64,000 nt of DNA, taken from NCBI GenBank assembly GCA_001648575.1, contig LQXN01000054.1, positions 26,016 to 90,015 on the forward strand, given 5' to 3'. The translations under genes were made by a program, and so were the position numbers. Source of the stretch: Sutcliffiella horikoshii DSM 8719 (lineage in GTDB: Bacteria; Bacillota; Bacilli; Bacillales; Bacillaceae_I). Positions within the stretch are counted from its first letter, which is position 1, and every line of letters begins with the position of its first letter. Below the pieces are notes generated by a model. That model saw nothing but the letters and a program-made list of their open reading frames with translations. It was not told the DNA's origin and did not search any database. This document shows, in pieces, positions 7,950 through 16,393 of this stretch.

Positions 7950-8909
7950 CTACTTAAACCAGCCTTTCCACTTAAACCAAATAAACAAGCTTACCCCCAT
8001 CACGGCCATGAATCCAAGTGCGACAAAGTACCCGTAGTGAAAGGTCAGCTCGGGCATGTTTTGAAAGTTCATCCCGTAGATTCCCGCAATAAAAGTCAAT
8101 GGTGCGAAGATTGAGGTGATGATGGTAAGGACCTTCATGACATTGTTGGATTGATGGGAGTTCAAGGAAAGGTAATTATCCCGAATGTCCGCCGTCAATT
8201 CCCGGTTGGAAGTGATCATGTCAGAGAGCTTCAGAAGGTGATCATAAATATCCGCGAAGTACTCTTTCCTCTTCATCACCCCATCCAGGCGATGAGTATT
8301 GAGCATGCGGTACAGCAGATCCCGCATCGGGTTGATGGTATGTCGAAGGTCCAATAAAGAATACCTTGTATCGAAAAGCTCTTCCATCAGCTGATTCATC
8401 GATTTATCCTGGGTGTTTGCCTCAATATTGTCCAGCTGATCCTCCAGGATATAAAGGAACGGAAAATAATTATCGACAATGTTGTCAAGAATCTCATAAA
8501 ACACATAATATTCATCCCAGTTTCCCACATCTTTTGGCGCCTTGTCCAAGCTCCCCCACACCTCCTCCACCTCTTTAGAAGGTGCCTGGTGAAAGCTCAC
8601 GACATAATTTCCTCCTAAGAAAAAATTCACTTCCTCTTTATGAAGTTCGTCTTCTCTTTGTTGAATACTGTGCGTTACGAAAAAAGTATGATCCTCATAA
8701 TGATCAAGCTTCGGCCGCTGTAGTCTATGTATACAATCCTCTATCGCCAATGGGTGGAAGTGGAAAGTACTGTCCAAATGCCTTATTTCCTCTTCCGTCG
8801 GCTGGTTGAAGTCAACCCAGATCCATTTGTAGGCGTTTATATCGAGGTTATTGATGGTTAGGTTTTTGGTGATTTGATGATCCCTTGTCATTCCGGCTAT
8901 TCTTATCAT
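7950..8909 (-). CDS. corA: CorA-family divalent-cation (Mg2+/Co2+) transporter
   Basis: 319 aa. The large N-terminal cytoplasmic domain (about 1-250) is followed by two C-terminal membrane helices. The signature YGMNF between them (near residue 278) is the GMN motif that forms the selectivity loop of the CorA pentamer. Family-typical length. The ATG at 8909 sits behind a weak ribosome-binding site. Single gene with its own terminator. Mg2+ is the usual substrate, but Co2+, Ni2+ or Zn2+ cannot be excluded. Confidence 0.92.
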   Translation of the reverse strand: MIRIAGMTRDHQITKNLTINNLDINAYKWIWVDFNQPTEEEIRHLDSTFHFHPLAIEDCIHRLQRPKLDHYEDHTFFVTHSIQQREDELHKEEVNFFLGGNYVVSFHQAPSKEVEEVWGSLDKAPKDVGNWDEYYVFYEILDNIVDNYFPFLYILEDQLDNIEANTQDKSMNQLMEELFDTRYSLLDLRHTINPMRDLLYRMLNTHRLDGVMKRKEYFADIYDHLLKLSDMITSNRELTADIRDNYLSLNSHQSNNVMKVLTIITSIFAPLTFIAGIYGMNFQNMPELTFHYGYFVALGFMAVMGVSLFIWFKWKGWFK

Positions 8910-9111
8910 ATGGCTTTTCCCTCACATTCTTATAGGGTTTTTATACCCAGATTTGTGGGGTTTTAAAAGTGTGGGCTGAGGGGACGCAGACCCATTTTGG
9001 TGCATTTCAACGTATTGGACGACACTTCTTTTGTAAATATATGGATTATCGATCATTTAAAGTGATTTATTGTATACTTGAACGGTTTTATTGAATACTT
9101 CTGTAAGCGTA

Positions 9112-9149
9112 AAAGGATCCACACCTGTAATTGTAGGTATGGATCCTTT
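9112..9149 (-). terminator. Terminator inside the IS66 left end
   Basis: AAAGGATCCA ... TGGATCCTTT hairpin right after the tnpC stop, followed on the minus strand by TTTTA; ends IS transcription within the element. Confidence 0.8.
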
Positions 9150-9158
9150 ATCATTATG

Positions 9159-10733
9159 TTATTCAGTTTTAGTAAGGTAACAATTTGCCGGTAGTGTAGA
9201 TGCCCATGGGACTAAATTTTCGAGCTCTTTGCTGTCCTTTATATCTATATTTGGTAAAGTTTCAAATAGATATATTAGATATTGAAGGACATTTAAGTTG
9301 TTTTCTTTTGCTGTTTCTATCACGGTGTATACTAATGCACTGGACTTTGCCCCTTTGGAGGAATTGGAAAATAGCCAGTTTTTCCGTCCAATCACAAAAG
9401 GCTTGATGCTTCTTTCGGCTAAATTATTATCAATGTCTAGTCGTCCATCATTAAATGGCTCTTCCAACTGTTTCTGTAAATTAAGTGAATATTGAATGGC
9501 TTCCCCAAGTTTACTTTTAGGTAATACCTCGGATTTTACTTTCTTTAGCCAAATGAAATAAGCCTTCACCAAAGGGATACTTTGCTCCTGGCGTATCTTG
9601 AGTCTGTCCTCCGGACTTTCGGAAGTAATCTGCTTCTCGATTTTATAGATGGCACCTATTTTTTGTAGTGCTTGCTCTGTAATCGTAAGTTTGCCGGATG
9701 GTGATGGTGGTTTGCTAGTTGAAACCTTCACATCATGAAACTTCCTCCGGGCATGAGCCCAACAACCAGAGAGGGTAATATTTGGCAAACCTGCATAGCC
9801 TTTATACCCATCCACATGCATCTTCCCCTTAAAGCCTTCTAGAAAACGCTTAGGATGTTTAGCTGCACGAGTTGTCTGATAGTCGAAGAACACACACTTT
9901 GGACCCTCGCGACCCGTTCGATATAACCACATGTAAGATTTCGAAGAAGTCGAACGATCCTTTTCTTGAAGAACCTGAAGTGTTGTCTCATCTGCATGAA
10001 GTACTCCTTGCTTCAAAAGGGTTTTTCTCATTTGTTGCGCCAGTGGCTCTAACCAATTTTCGGCAACATACAGTATCCAATTGGAAAGCGTTTGTCTGGA
10101 TAGAGGCACTCCTAATTGTTCCCACTGTTTTTCCTGTCGGTATAGTGGTACACCAGCCATATATTTTTGAGTTAGTACATAGGCGACCGCGGAAGGGGAA
10201 GCCATACTTTTCGGAAAAACCGGATTAGGAATTGGTGTTTGAATGATGGGAGTATGAATATTCTCCTTTTCACATGAACGACAAGCATAGACATCCCGTT
10301 CATGCTGAATGATTTTCACTTCAGCTGGGATAATCTTTATTTCTCTGCGAATCTCCTTTTTCATCACATGAAAATCATTTCCGCAACTCGAACAAGCCTG
10401 CTCTTCTTTTGGCAGGTCATAGGTAATGATTTCAACGGGAAGATCTTTCGTAAGCGTTTTTCTCGGGGATTTTTTCTTTGTTGAAGGAAGGTCTTCTTCT
10501 TCCTCTTCTGTGGTAGAATTGGCGGTAATCTCCGCCTCATTAAAGAGGGGAAGTTCAAATTGGCCATTAGGAGCTTTTTCGCTGGAAGCACCAAATTCCT
10601 GGTGTTTCTTTAAACGGAATTGCTCTTCATACCAGGCGACCAAGGCTTTTAATTCCTCGTTCTGCTTTTCAAGAGCCTTCATCCGATTTTCTTGTGTAGT
10701 TTGGTTGGTGGAAGGTGTCAGTAAATGTCTCAT
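9159..10733 (-). CDS. tnpC: IS66 transposase TnpC
   Basis: 524-aa DDE transposase. N-terminal coiled coil (KQNEELKALVAWYEEQFRLKKHQEFG), zinc-finger region CSSCGNDF...CRSCE, and the catalytic core with D in LHADETTL (about 247), D in MHVDGYKGYAGL, and the C-terminal E in NNLAERSIKPFVIGRKNW followed by LF. Normal length, no frameshift. Gap of 37 bp after tnpB. Cuts and joins IS ends with help of TnpA and TnpB. Confidence 0.95.
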   Translation of the reverse strand: MRHLLTPSTNQTTQENRMKALEKQNEELKALVAWYEEQFRLKKHQEFGASSEKAPNGQFELPLFNEAEITANSTTEEEEEDLPSTKKKSPRKTLTKDLPVEIITYDLPKEEQACSSCGNDFHVMKKEIRREIKIIPAEVKIIQHERDVYACRSCEKENIHTPIIQTPIPNPVFPKSMASPSAVAYVLTQKYMAGVPLYRQEKQWEQLGVPLSRQTLSNWILYVAENWLEPLAQQMRKTLLKQGVLHADETTLQVLQEKDRSTSSKSYMWLYRTGREGPKCVFFDYQTTRAAKHPKRFLEGFKGKMHVDGYKGYAGLPNITLSGCWAHARRKFHDVKVSTSKPPSPSGKLTITEQALQKIGAIYKIEKQITSESPEDRLKIRQEQSIPLVKAYFIWLKKVKSEVLPKSKLGEAIQYSLNLQKQLEEPFNDGRLDIDNNLAERSIKPFVIGRKNWLFSNSSKGAKSSALVYTVIETAKENNLNVLQYLIYLFETLPNIDIKDSKELENLVPWASTLPANCYLTKTE

Positions 10734-10770
10734 ACTATATTATCCGACACCTTCTGTTTGTTTCTGTCCA

Positions 10771-11130
10771 TCAAACAACCTTCGCACCCGTAACTTTAGG
10801 GAAAACTTTTCCGTCTTCCAAGGTTAAGCCTTCTAACATCCATCTCAACTGACGAGGATTGATGGAAGTGGTTTGGTCCTCAGGCCCATTGGGCCAATGG
10901 AACGTACCGTTCTCCAGGCGGCGATAATACAACCAAAAGCCATTATGATCCCAGTGTAAAATCTTTACTCTGTCACAAGTTCGGTTACAAAATATAAAGA
11001 GGTTTGAGGAACAAGGTTCCAGCTGAAACGTCTCTTGAACTTTTGCGGCCAAGCCATCGATGGATAACCTCATGTCTGTTACTCCATGAGCGAGGTATAT
11101 GCCCTTAATTGTTCCTGGATTAATGAACAT
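10771..11130 (-). CDS. tnpB: IS66 accessory protein TnpB
   Basis: 119 aa. Contains the family core HGVTDMRLSIDGLAAKVQE, LFIFCNRTCDRVKILHWDHNGFWLYYRRLE and TFHWP, as in all IS66 Orf2 proteins. It is needed with TnpA and TnpC for transposition; exact biochemical role unknown. Overlaps the end of tnpA by about 11 bp. Confidence 0.95.
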   Translation of the reverse strand: MFINPGTIKGIYLAHGVTDMRLSIDGLAAKVQETFQLEPCSSNLFIFCNRTCDRVKILHWDHNGFWLYYRRLENGTFHWPNGPEDQTTSINPRQLRWMLEGLTLEDGKVFPKVTGAKVV

Positions 11131-11473
11131 TTTTCAGCACCTCCACAATCTCCTGAAGTAATTCTTGGTCAAAGCCTGATTGGACTTCAATTCGATAATC
11201 ATTTACATATACATTCAGAGAAGAAGAAGGGATTTCCATAGAAAGAGTAGACCAGGTTACCTCTTTTTCCATGAAATTGCTTCTTTTGACCTCATCAGGG
11301 AAAAGTCTTTCTCTTGCCCAAATAAATTTTTGGTAAGTGATTTCTTCATCTTCATAAGCTCTAATCCATTCCGCAATAGACATACCGCTTCTACGCCACT
11401 CTTCGATGATGCGAATCCAGTTCTGATCTTTCTCATCTAAGGAAGTGGGTTGGGAATTATTTTTTATATCCAT
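11120..11473 (-). CDS. tnpA: IS66 accessory protein TnpA
   Basis: 117 aa from the ATG at 11473 (AAAGGGG 7 bp upstream). A start at 11542 is possible but lies in the terminal repeat region. HTH-like segment WIRIIEEWRRSGMSIAEWIRAYEDEEITYQKFIWARERLF matches IS66 TnpA, a probable end-binding protein. First gene of the element. Confidence 0.9.
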   Translation of the reverse strand: MDIKNNSQPTSLDEKDQNWIRIIEEWRRSGMSIAEWIRAYEDEEITYQKFIWARERLFPDEVKRSNFMEKEVTWSTLSMEIPSSSLNVYVNDYRIEVQSGFDQELLQEIVEVLKNVH

Positions 11474-11561
11474 ATCATAACCCCTTTCTTTGTTAATTGG
11501 ATTATGCCATGGATGAAACGGGGGTGAAAGGTGTCTTTGCATTGACGCTTACAATACTTCT

Positions 11562-11869
11562 GGGCTTTTATTGAATAATTCTTCTAGTTTATTGACTAAT
11601 TCATCTTTTCTCGGCTCAATTGAAAAGATGGCTAACTCACAGTCTCCTCATACCATAGGAAACTATCAATATATCAATATACCATGCGAAAATAGTCGAT
11701 ATTGCTCGTACTGCTCTCATCCTCTTAATAACAACATTAAATTTTGGGTTAAACAAACGCTTGTTTAAAAATTATTATATGTAGAAAATTTTCCTGCAGA
11801 GCGTTCAGGTTTAGAAGGACGGCCCTACTTTCACAAACTATTTTGAGGTACTTTTAGCAGTAGGTTGAA
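11562..11869. other. Intergenic stretch holding a fragment interrupted by IS66
   Basis: Minus-strand codons from about 11660 down to 11562 read ELAIFSIEPRKDELVNKLEE and on to NKSPEV, and continue past the IS (9094 leftward) as FNKTVQVYNKSL then stop. This suggests the IS entered the last part of a small gene. No convincing start codon is visible, so the gene may already be degraded. Nothing else seen here. Confidence 0.35.
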
Positions 11870-12292
11870 TCATTCTACATGCTCTAATTCCTCTAACATT
11901 TTGTTTGTTAAAAAACTAATCTGATAGATATTATCCTTACTTTCCACCCAATAATCATAAGTAACATCTGGTTCACTTTCAAAAACAACACCAATATAGT
12001 ATGGGTTTCGATGTTTATAGCCGTCCTGACGGTGAGGGACAGTGGATATCGTCCATTCTTCATCTGGATAATGCTCTTCTAAGTATGGTCTTAGTAATTG
12101 CACCTTCTTATCAATTTGTGCATCGATCCAAAAAGGACGAGTGACATAAAATATACAATAAGCTACCAATACAACCAATGCTACTAACCAACCAGCTTTT
12201 CGCCATCTGCCTTTTTGAAAGAGTGCAACAATTAGGATTGAGACAATTATGCCACCGACAAACATTAATTCTATTATTTCTGTTGGATGCAT
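11870..12292 (-). CDS. Small membrane protein of unknown function
   Basis: 140 aa, ATG at 12292 after GAGGGGGGATAGGTTTC. Two hydrophobic segments (about 8-24, IIELMFVGGIIVSILIVALF, and 32-50, GWLVALVVLVAYCIFYVT) are followed by a soluble domain (QLLRPYLEEHYPDEEWTIS...YYIGVVFESEPDVTYDYWV). The tail resembles small Bacillus proteins with a DUF3139-like extracellular domain, but I cannot assign it firmly. Ends 34 bp upstream-side of the DUF45 gene, same strand. Confidence 0.6.
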   Translation of the reverse strand: MHPTEIIELMFVGGIIVSILIVALFQKGRWRKAGWLVALVVLVAYCIFYVTRPFWIDAQIDKKVQLLRPYLEEHYPDEEWTISTVPHRQDGYKHRNPYYIGVVFESEPDVTYDYWVESKDNIYQISFLTNKMLEELEHVE

Positions 12293-12326
12293 GAAACCTA
12301 TCCCCCCTCTACTATGCCTCTCCCGC

Positions 12327-13034
12327 CTAAATAGTCATCTTCCAACTTGACTGCGCCAGCCAATTTTCCTGCTCTTTATAATCAGGCGATATTTTTCCTA
12401 CAAGCCGCCAGAAGGAGCGGTCGTGATTGAGATGAATCATATGGCACATTTCGTGTACTACTACATAATCGATTACTTTCATGGGAGCCATCGCCAACTT
12501 CCAATTGAACGTTAACTGTAATTGGGAATCACAGGTACCCCATGTACTCTTACTATCAGATATACGGATAGACCGTGGTTTTACTTTAAAGTTACTTTGA
12601 TAGGATCTTACACTCTTCTCCACTATAGCTTTGCATTGCTGGTAATAAAATCTCTTTAACGCTTGTTTTATCCTTCCGTCCTCCACCTGTTTCACATATA
12701 CATGTATATGTTTCTCATCAAAAACGACATAATCTTGTTCAATAGTAGTATCTTGATAAACCTTTACAGGATAGGAGTTTCCTAAATAAAGAATTCTCTC
12801 CTCTTGACCGTATTCCTTTTCCTGCTGTCCAAGCAGTCTGTCCTTCATTTCCTTTGATTTTTCTTGTATCAGTTCCCACCTTTCTTCCAGCAATTGAATC
12901 ACTTTTTCATCCGGCGTACCTTTAGGAGCCAGGACCTCAACATTTCCATAAACGTCCATACGAATGGCAATGGATTTGCGATTTTTGTATTTTATCTCAA
13001 AATGGATGGTTTCTCCTGAATATGTATGTATCAT
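12327..13034 (-). CDS. YgjP/SprT-like metallopeptidase (DUF45)
   Basis: 235 aa from the ATG at 13034 (AGGGTG just upstream; the 13052 start is less well placed). DUF45 proteins are zinc-dependent predicted hydrolases. The zinc motif HEMCHMIHLNH (HExxH plus third ligand H) lies near residue 190, preceded by RSIRISDSKSTWGTCDSQLQLTFNWKLAMAP, the family signature. Cytoplasmic, no signal peptide. A broken, shortened relative of this gene lies at 40615-40935. Confidence 0.85.
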   Translation of the reverse strand: MIHTYSGETIHFEIKYKNRKSIAIRMDVYGNVEVLAPKGTPDEKVIQLLEERWELIQEKSKEMKDRLLGQQEKEYGQEERILYLGNSYPVKVYQDTTIEQDYVVFDEKHIHVYVKQVEDGRIKQALKRFYYQQCKAIVEKSVRSYQSNFKVKPRSIRISDSKSTWGTCDSQLQLTFNWKLAMAPMKVIDYVVVHEMCHMIHLNHDRSFWRLVGKISPDYKEQENWLAQSSWKMTI

Positions 13035-13137
13035 TTTATCACCCTGCATCATTTACTTTTCCAAGTAATTATATTTGATTTTGCCTGGAAAAAGTAGCGG
13101 GGATTAATTCCTTATCCCAACATGAAAAATAAACATA

Positions 13138-13175
13138 GAGGCTCTCCATTGTTAAATAAACCTATGGAAAGCCTC
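13138..13175 (-). terminator. Terminator after the QorB-like gene
   Basis: GAGGCTCTCCAT (13138-13149) pairs with TATGGAAAGCCTC (13163-13175), T-rich on the minus strand. Resembles hairpins at 26542, 38862 and 40570. Confidence 0.7.
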
Positions 13176-13204
13176 ATTAAATTTTATATTATCATTCTAA
13201 GTGT

Positions 13205-14068
13205 TTAAGAGATCCCATTAACAATTTGATTGAGTCCGTCACTAATTGGTGTAGCTGGACGACCAAGAAGTTTTTGGAAGTCATTGCTTTCGACTTCAAG
13301 CGTACCTTCTCTAATGCCTGCTTGAATTTCCACAAGAAAAGGAATAAGAAAATCTGGTACACCCGCACCTTTCATTATGTCTGCATAAATATTGTCATCC
13401 ACTTGTTGTATAGGTACTTCTTTACCCAATACATTTCCAAGAGCTGATACAATCTCTTCTTGTGTTAATAGTTTTCCAGAAAGCTCGTAAATAGTGTTTT
13501 CGTGCCCATTACCAGTCAATACCGCAACCGCAGCATCTGCATAATCTTGTTGTAATGCCCATCCTACCTTACCATTTCCTGCTGATGTCACCCAAGGAGC
13601 ACCTGCTAGAACACCTTGAATACTTGAAATTTCATTTTCCAAATACCAATTATTTCTTAAAAAAGAATAAGGAATACCTGTTTTCATGATAGCTTCTTCT
13701 GTTGCTTTATGCGTTGGAGCAAGGATGTTTTCACTTTCCTTAGCGTTCGCTATGCTAGTATAGGCAATAAATTTCACTCCAGCACGCTCAGCCGCAGCTA
13801 TTGCATTCGCGTGTTGTCGTATTCTTGTTTCATTATCCCCATCCGCAGAGATAATCAGCAAGCGATCAACGCCAGCAAAAGCCGCATCTAGTGTTTCTGG
13901 ATAATCAAAATCTCCTTTTCGGACATCTACTCCTCGAGCCTGTAACCCTTCTGCTTTCTCTGGATTACGAACACTAACAGCTAATTGGTTTTCTGGTACC
14001 TTTTTTAATAAAGCCTCTACAATTTTAGAACCTAATTTTCCTGTTGCTCCTGTAACTAACATTTTCAT
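13205..14068 (-). CDS. NAD(P)H-binding quinone oxidoreductase-like protein (NmrA/QorB type)
   Basis: 287 aa atypical short-chain dehydrogenase. N-terminal Rossmann motif VTGATGKLGSKIVEALL, then RGVDVRKGDFDYPETLDAAFAGVDRLLIISAD and FIAYTSIANAK as in E. coli QorB (YtfG). Lacks the YxxxK catalytic pair in its usual place, as in QorB. Probably reduces quinones or acts as a redox sensor (family knowledge). GGAGGAATAACAT precedes the ATG. Its own promoter region contains the MITE-like insertion at 14137-14348. Confidence 0.8.
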   Translation of the reverse strand: MKMLVTGATGKLGSKIVEALLKKVPENQLAVSVRNPEKAEGLQARGVDVRKGDFDYPETLDAAFAGVDRLLIISADGDNETRIRQHANAIAAAERAGVKFIAYTSIANAKESENILAPTHKATEEAIMKTGIPYSFLRNNWYLENEISSIQGVLAGAPWVTSAGNGKVGWALQQDYADAAVAVLTGNGHENTIYELSGKLLTQEEIVSALGNVLGKEVPIQQVDDNIYADIMKGAGVPDFLIPFLVEIQAGIREGTLEVESNDFQKLLGRPATPISDGLNQIVNGIS

Positions 14069-14113
14069 ATGTTATTCCTCCATATACTTTTCATTTTAAT
14101 AGTGTACTTTTAC

Positions 14114-14136
14114 GGATTCTCTTGAAAGAGAGGAGC
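14114..14136. repeat. Hairpin direct repeat, left copy (target duplication)
   Basis: 23-bp hairpin (GGATTCTCTTGAAAGAGAG then GAGC) duplicated with two mismatches at 14349-14371, directly flanking the 212-bp element. Confidence 0.75.
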
Positions 14137-14348
14137 TTAGATTGATGACAAACCCTTATCATCTTTAGAAATCGCATTTTCTTGTTGATCTTCGTTCCAG
14201 GAGCTTCGCTTTCCTGCGGGCGGTCCGGGAGCCTCCTCGGCTTCGCCTGCGGGGTCTCCCATGTCCCTTCCTCCCGCGGGAGTCTCTGCTCCTTCCACTA
14301 CAATCAACAGGGGATTATTAACTAGAAAATAACTTTGTCTACACACTG
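14137..14348. mobile_element. 212-bp MITE-like element, copy 1
   Basis: Left end TTAGATTGATGACAAAC, right end (other strand) CAGTGTGTAGACAAAGTT, forming imperfect terminal inverted repeats around GACAAA. Carries palindromic repeat copy B. Spacing matches the copy at 21851-22060: 30 bp from GACAAAC to the palindrome, 22 versus 21 bp on the other side. No coding capacity, so it would need a transposase supplied in trans. Flanked by a 23-bp direct repeat of a hairpin. Confidence 0.7.
14181..14310. repeat. Palindromic intergenic repeat, copy B
   Basis: Outer arms CTTGTTGAT / CAATCAACAG, stem GGAGC/GCTCC, stem GCGGG/CCCGC, apical stem GGGAG/CTCCC around CCTCCTCGGCTTCGCC. Lies inside the 212-bp element. 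Confidence 0.85.
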
Positions 14349-14371
14349 GGATCCTCTTGAAAGAGAGGATC
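14349..14371. repeat. Hairpin direct repeat, right copy (target duplication)
   Basis: GGATCCTCTTGAAAGAGAGG then ATC, a near-perfect palindrome followed by TTTATT; same sequence as 14114-14136. Confidence 0.75.
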
Positions 14372-14430
14372 TTTATTGTACTTATTCTTAGATCCCTAAT
14401 ACATCAGCTCTATTGTACGAATGCTCTAAT

Positions 14431-15378
14431 CTATTGTTTAAATGCAGGAAACTGAGGTACCACCTTCTCTCCTAATTCATTAATGACATCCTCTGCCGGA
14501 CGTTGACCATATTTTAAATTCAAAATAACATGATTAACTCCAATTTCCTGTAAGCGATTCAGAAATTCAATTAAAAATTTGTATCCGCTCCTAAACCCAA
14601 GGTGCATAGGAGTGGGACCTTCATCCGGATCTTTTGCTAAATCAATATAAAGCGATTGAGAAAATGGCTGGAAATCATACGTTAAGGAACGCCAATCATC
14701 AATGAGTTTAGCTTGTACATCAATATTTCGCGGGTAACTAATCCAACCATCACTGTTTTTTGCTATCCACTCTAGTGACTGCCCTGAGCGACCTGTCACG
14801 AAAACAGGAATATCTGATAATACTGGTTTTGGCAAGAGGTCTCCTTTTTCTAATCCAACTCTTTGTGAGTTGATCTTTGGGAATGACTGCTTCCATGCCT
14901 CTTTCATAACAAAAAAAGACTCTTGAAATAATTCGCTTCGTTTTTCTTGGTTAACTTTATATGCAGAAAATTCAATAGGCCGGTCCCCAGTTGCAATACC
15001 CAAAAGAAGCCTTTGATTGGATATTTGATCTACAGATGCAGCGGATTTCGCTAGATCAAGTGGATGACGTAGTGTCGTCACAATGCTCCCTGTCCCTAAT
15101 GCAATCTCATTTGTTTGAGCAGCTAAGTAGCCTAGAAAAACCCAAGGATCATATATTTGACCAACATCACCAAAGGTCGGGTCATTCAACGGAACATCTC
15201 TAACAAATAGAGAAGAGAAATTAGCCTCCTCAGCTATTCGAGCAAGATCTATCTGATGCTTTAAATCCATGACCGGGATGCTTCCCTTATATGCTTCTAA
15301 AGGAAAGAATAACCCAAGTGAAAGTTTGTTTTCTTGGAATGTGCGTGAATAACCATTGTGTTTTTCAAATTTATTCAT
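14431..15378 (-). CDS. Luciferase-like monooxygenase (LLM class)
   Basis: 315-aa TIM-barrel flavin-dependent oxidoreductase of the bacterial luciferase superfamily. Visible: LSLGLFFPLEAY at the start, FVRDVPLNDPTFGDVGQIYDPWVFLGYLAAQTNEIALGTGS near 70-115, and RLLLGIATGDRP near 145, all family hallmarks. Uses reduced FMN or F420-type cofactor; in Bacillus FMN is likely. Substrate unknown. Lies in one direction with the small zinc-ribbon gene and an Rrf2 regulator, suggesting a redox or nitrosative-stress response (inference). Confidence 0.85.
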   Translation of the reverse strand: MNKFEKHNGYSRTFQENKLSLGLFFPLEAYKGSIPVMDLKHQIDLARIAEEANFSSLFVRDVPLNDPTFGDVGQIYDPWVFLGYLAAQTNEIALGTGSIVTTLRHPLDLAKSAASVDQISNQRLLLGIATGDRPIEFSAYKVNQEKRSELFQESFFVMKEAWKQSFPKINSQRVGLEKGDLLPKPVLSDIPVFVTGRSGQSLEWIAKNSDGWISYPRNIDVQAKLIDDWRSLTYDFQPFSQSLYIDLAKDPDEGPTPMHLGFRSGYKFLIEFLNRLQEIGVNHVILNLKYGQRPAEDVINELGEKVVPQFPAFKQ

Positions 15379-15448
15379 ACTTTTTAACCCTACCCTTTCA
15401 TAACTAACTATCAGTTTTCCTATGTGATTAACTGAACTTCCCAGTTAA

Positions 15449-15628
15449 TTATGCAGTTCCTTGCTTTACTGAATTTGGATTTACGACATGATATTTGCCC
15501 CCACTCTGTAAAAAAAACATGAATGGTCGTAATTCGGAATGACCACATTTAGGACAATAACCACTTTCTTTTGTTATCGTTAGGCATCTGTCGCAAACGT
15601 GTCTATGTTTTGCATTTGACATAACCAT
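15449..15628 (-). CDS. 59-aa zinc-ribbon protein
   Basis: Short reading frame MVMSNAKHRHVCDRCLTITK... with two CxxC knuckles (CDRC at 12-15, CPKC at 25-28), the pattern of a rubredoxin-like zinc ribbon, then a hydrophobic-basic tail (FMFFLQSGGKYHVVNPN). A GAAAGG ribosome-binding site lies about 12 bp upstream; the internal ATG at 15622 could also serve. Located between the monooxygenase and the Rrf2 gene on the same strand. Function unknown; nucleic-acid or protein binding is possible. Confidence 0.7.
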   Translation of the reverse strand: MVMSNAKHRHVCDRCLTITKESGYCPKCGHSELRPFMFFLQSGGKYHVVNPNSVKQGTA

Positions 15629-15804
15629 ATATTTATCATACCTTTCTTTATTTTATTGAATGAAACCTTAAAGGATTTAGCGAAGTCAACTGAACTTAAA
15701 ATAGTTACAGTTTATACAAAAGGAAACTTAAATCACCTAACTAAAATAGCATTTATCATCTGTAACAAAAAATATTACATTTAGACCAAAAATAAAACAA
15801 CTTA

Positions 15805-16221
15805 TTAATATTGTTTTATTTTCTTTAAGATGGATGCAATGGAAGTACGATCGAGGTACGCTGAAAAATATTGATCGGTTTCCTCAAAGACCTCATCCAT
15901 CACAAGTTGAATATTAGAAGCAACCACACATTCCTCTTCAGGATCTCCGGAGCACCAATTGGGTTTAATCGTTGCACCTGACACTGAGCGGTAGATTTGC
16001 CCCAATGTAATCTCATCAGGATCTTTTTGAAGAATGTAGCCTCCTCCTATTCCTTCCTTTGTTCGTACAAATCCATGGTTACGCAAACAACTCATTATTT
16101 TACGAATTCTTGCTGGATTTGTGGAAACATTGTCCGCAATCTTTTGACTACTTGCCATATGATCAGGCAAATGCGCTAAAAGAACTAAGCTATGAACGGC
16201 TATCGTAAATTCACTATTCAC
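15805..16221 (-). CDS. Rrf2-family transcriptional regulator (YwnA-like)
   Basis: 138 aa, GTG start at 16221 behind AGGAAGTG. The winged HTH covers about 1-75 (SQKIADNVSTNPARIRKIMSCLRNHGFVRTKEGIGGGYIL is the Rrf2 signature). Two cysteines near residues 94 and 102 (WCSGDPEEECV) lie where Rrf2 proteins often bind iron-sulfur clusters or sense redox state, but the usual three-Cys set is not complete, so it is closer to the YwnA type. Could regulate the downstream zinc ribbon and monooxygenase genes. Confidence 0.88.
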   Translation of the reverse strand: MNSEFTIAVHSLVLLAHLPDHMASSQKIADNVSTNPARIRKIMSCLRNHGFVRTKEGIGGGYILQKDPDEITLGQIYRSVSGATIKPNWCSGDPEEECVVASNIQLVMDEVFEETDQYFSAYLDRTSIASILKKIKQY

Positions 16222-16393
16222 TGGATTTCACTTCCTCTTGGAACCTGTACTGTAATAATAATTAATACAGTTTAAAAAGTCAATGAAATGATCAGTTGCT
16301 TTAATTCCAATTTTTAGTAGGAATTAAAAAAAGGTTGACCACCTTGACCGGAGTCAACCATAAATCACCAATGAAAATTTACCTAATTGACTC

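Larger units (their letters stand above)
9103..11552 (-). mobile_element. IS66-family insertion sequence, complete
   Basis: 2450-bp element with the three genes tnpA, tnpB and tnpC all intact. Ends are GTAAGCGTAAAAGG (left, from 9103) and, on the other strand, GTAAGCGTCAATGC (right, to 11552); GTAAGCG is the usual IS66 terminus. It is flanked by the 9-bp direct repeat AATACTTCT (9094-9102 and 11553-11561). The perfect target duplication and intact genes suggest recent insertion. The target appears to be the 3' end of a short reading frame. Confidence 0.95.

Noticed and set aside
11571..11768. 65-residue plus-strand frame next to IS66
   Set aside because: No ribosome-binding site; the minus-strand fragment across the IS is a better explanation of this DNA.
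14137..14346. 69-residue minus-strand frame
   Set aside because: Coincides exactly with the MITE-like element; no ribosome-binding site.
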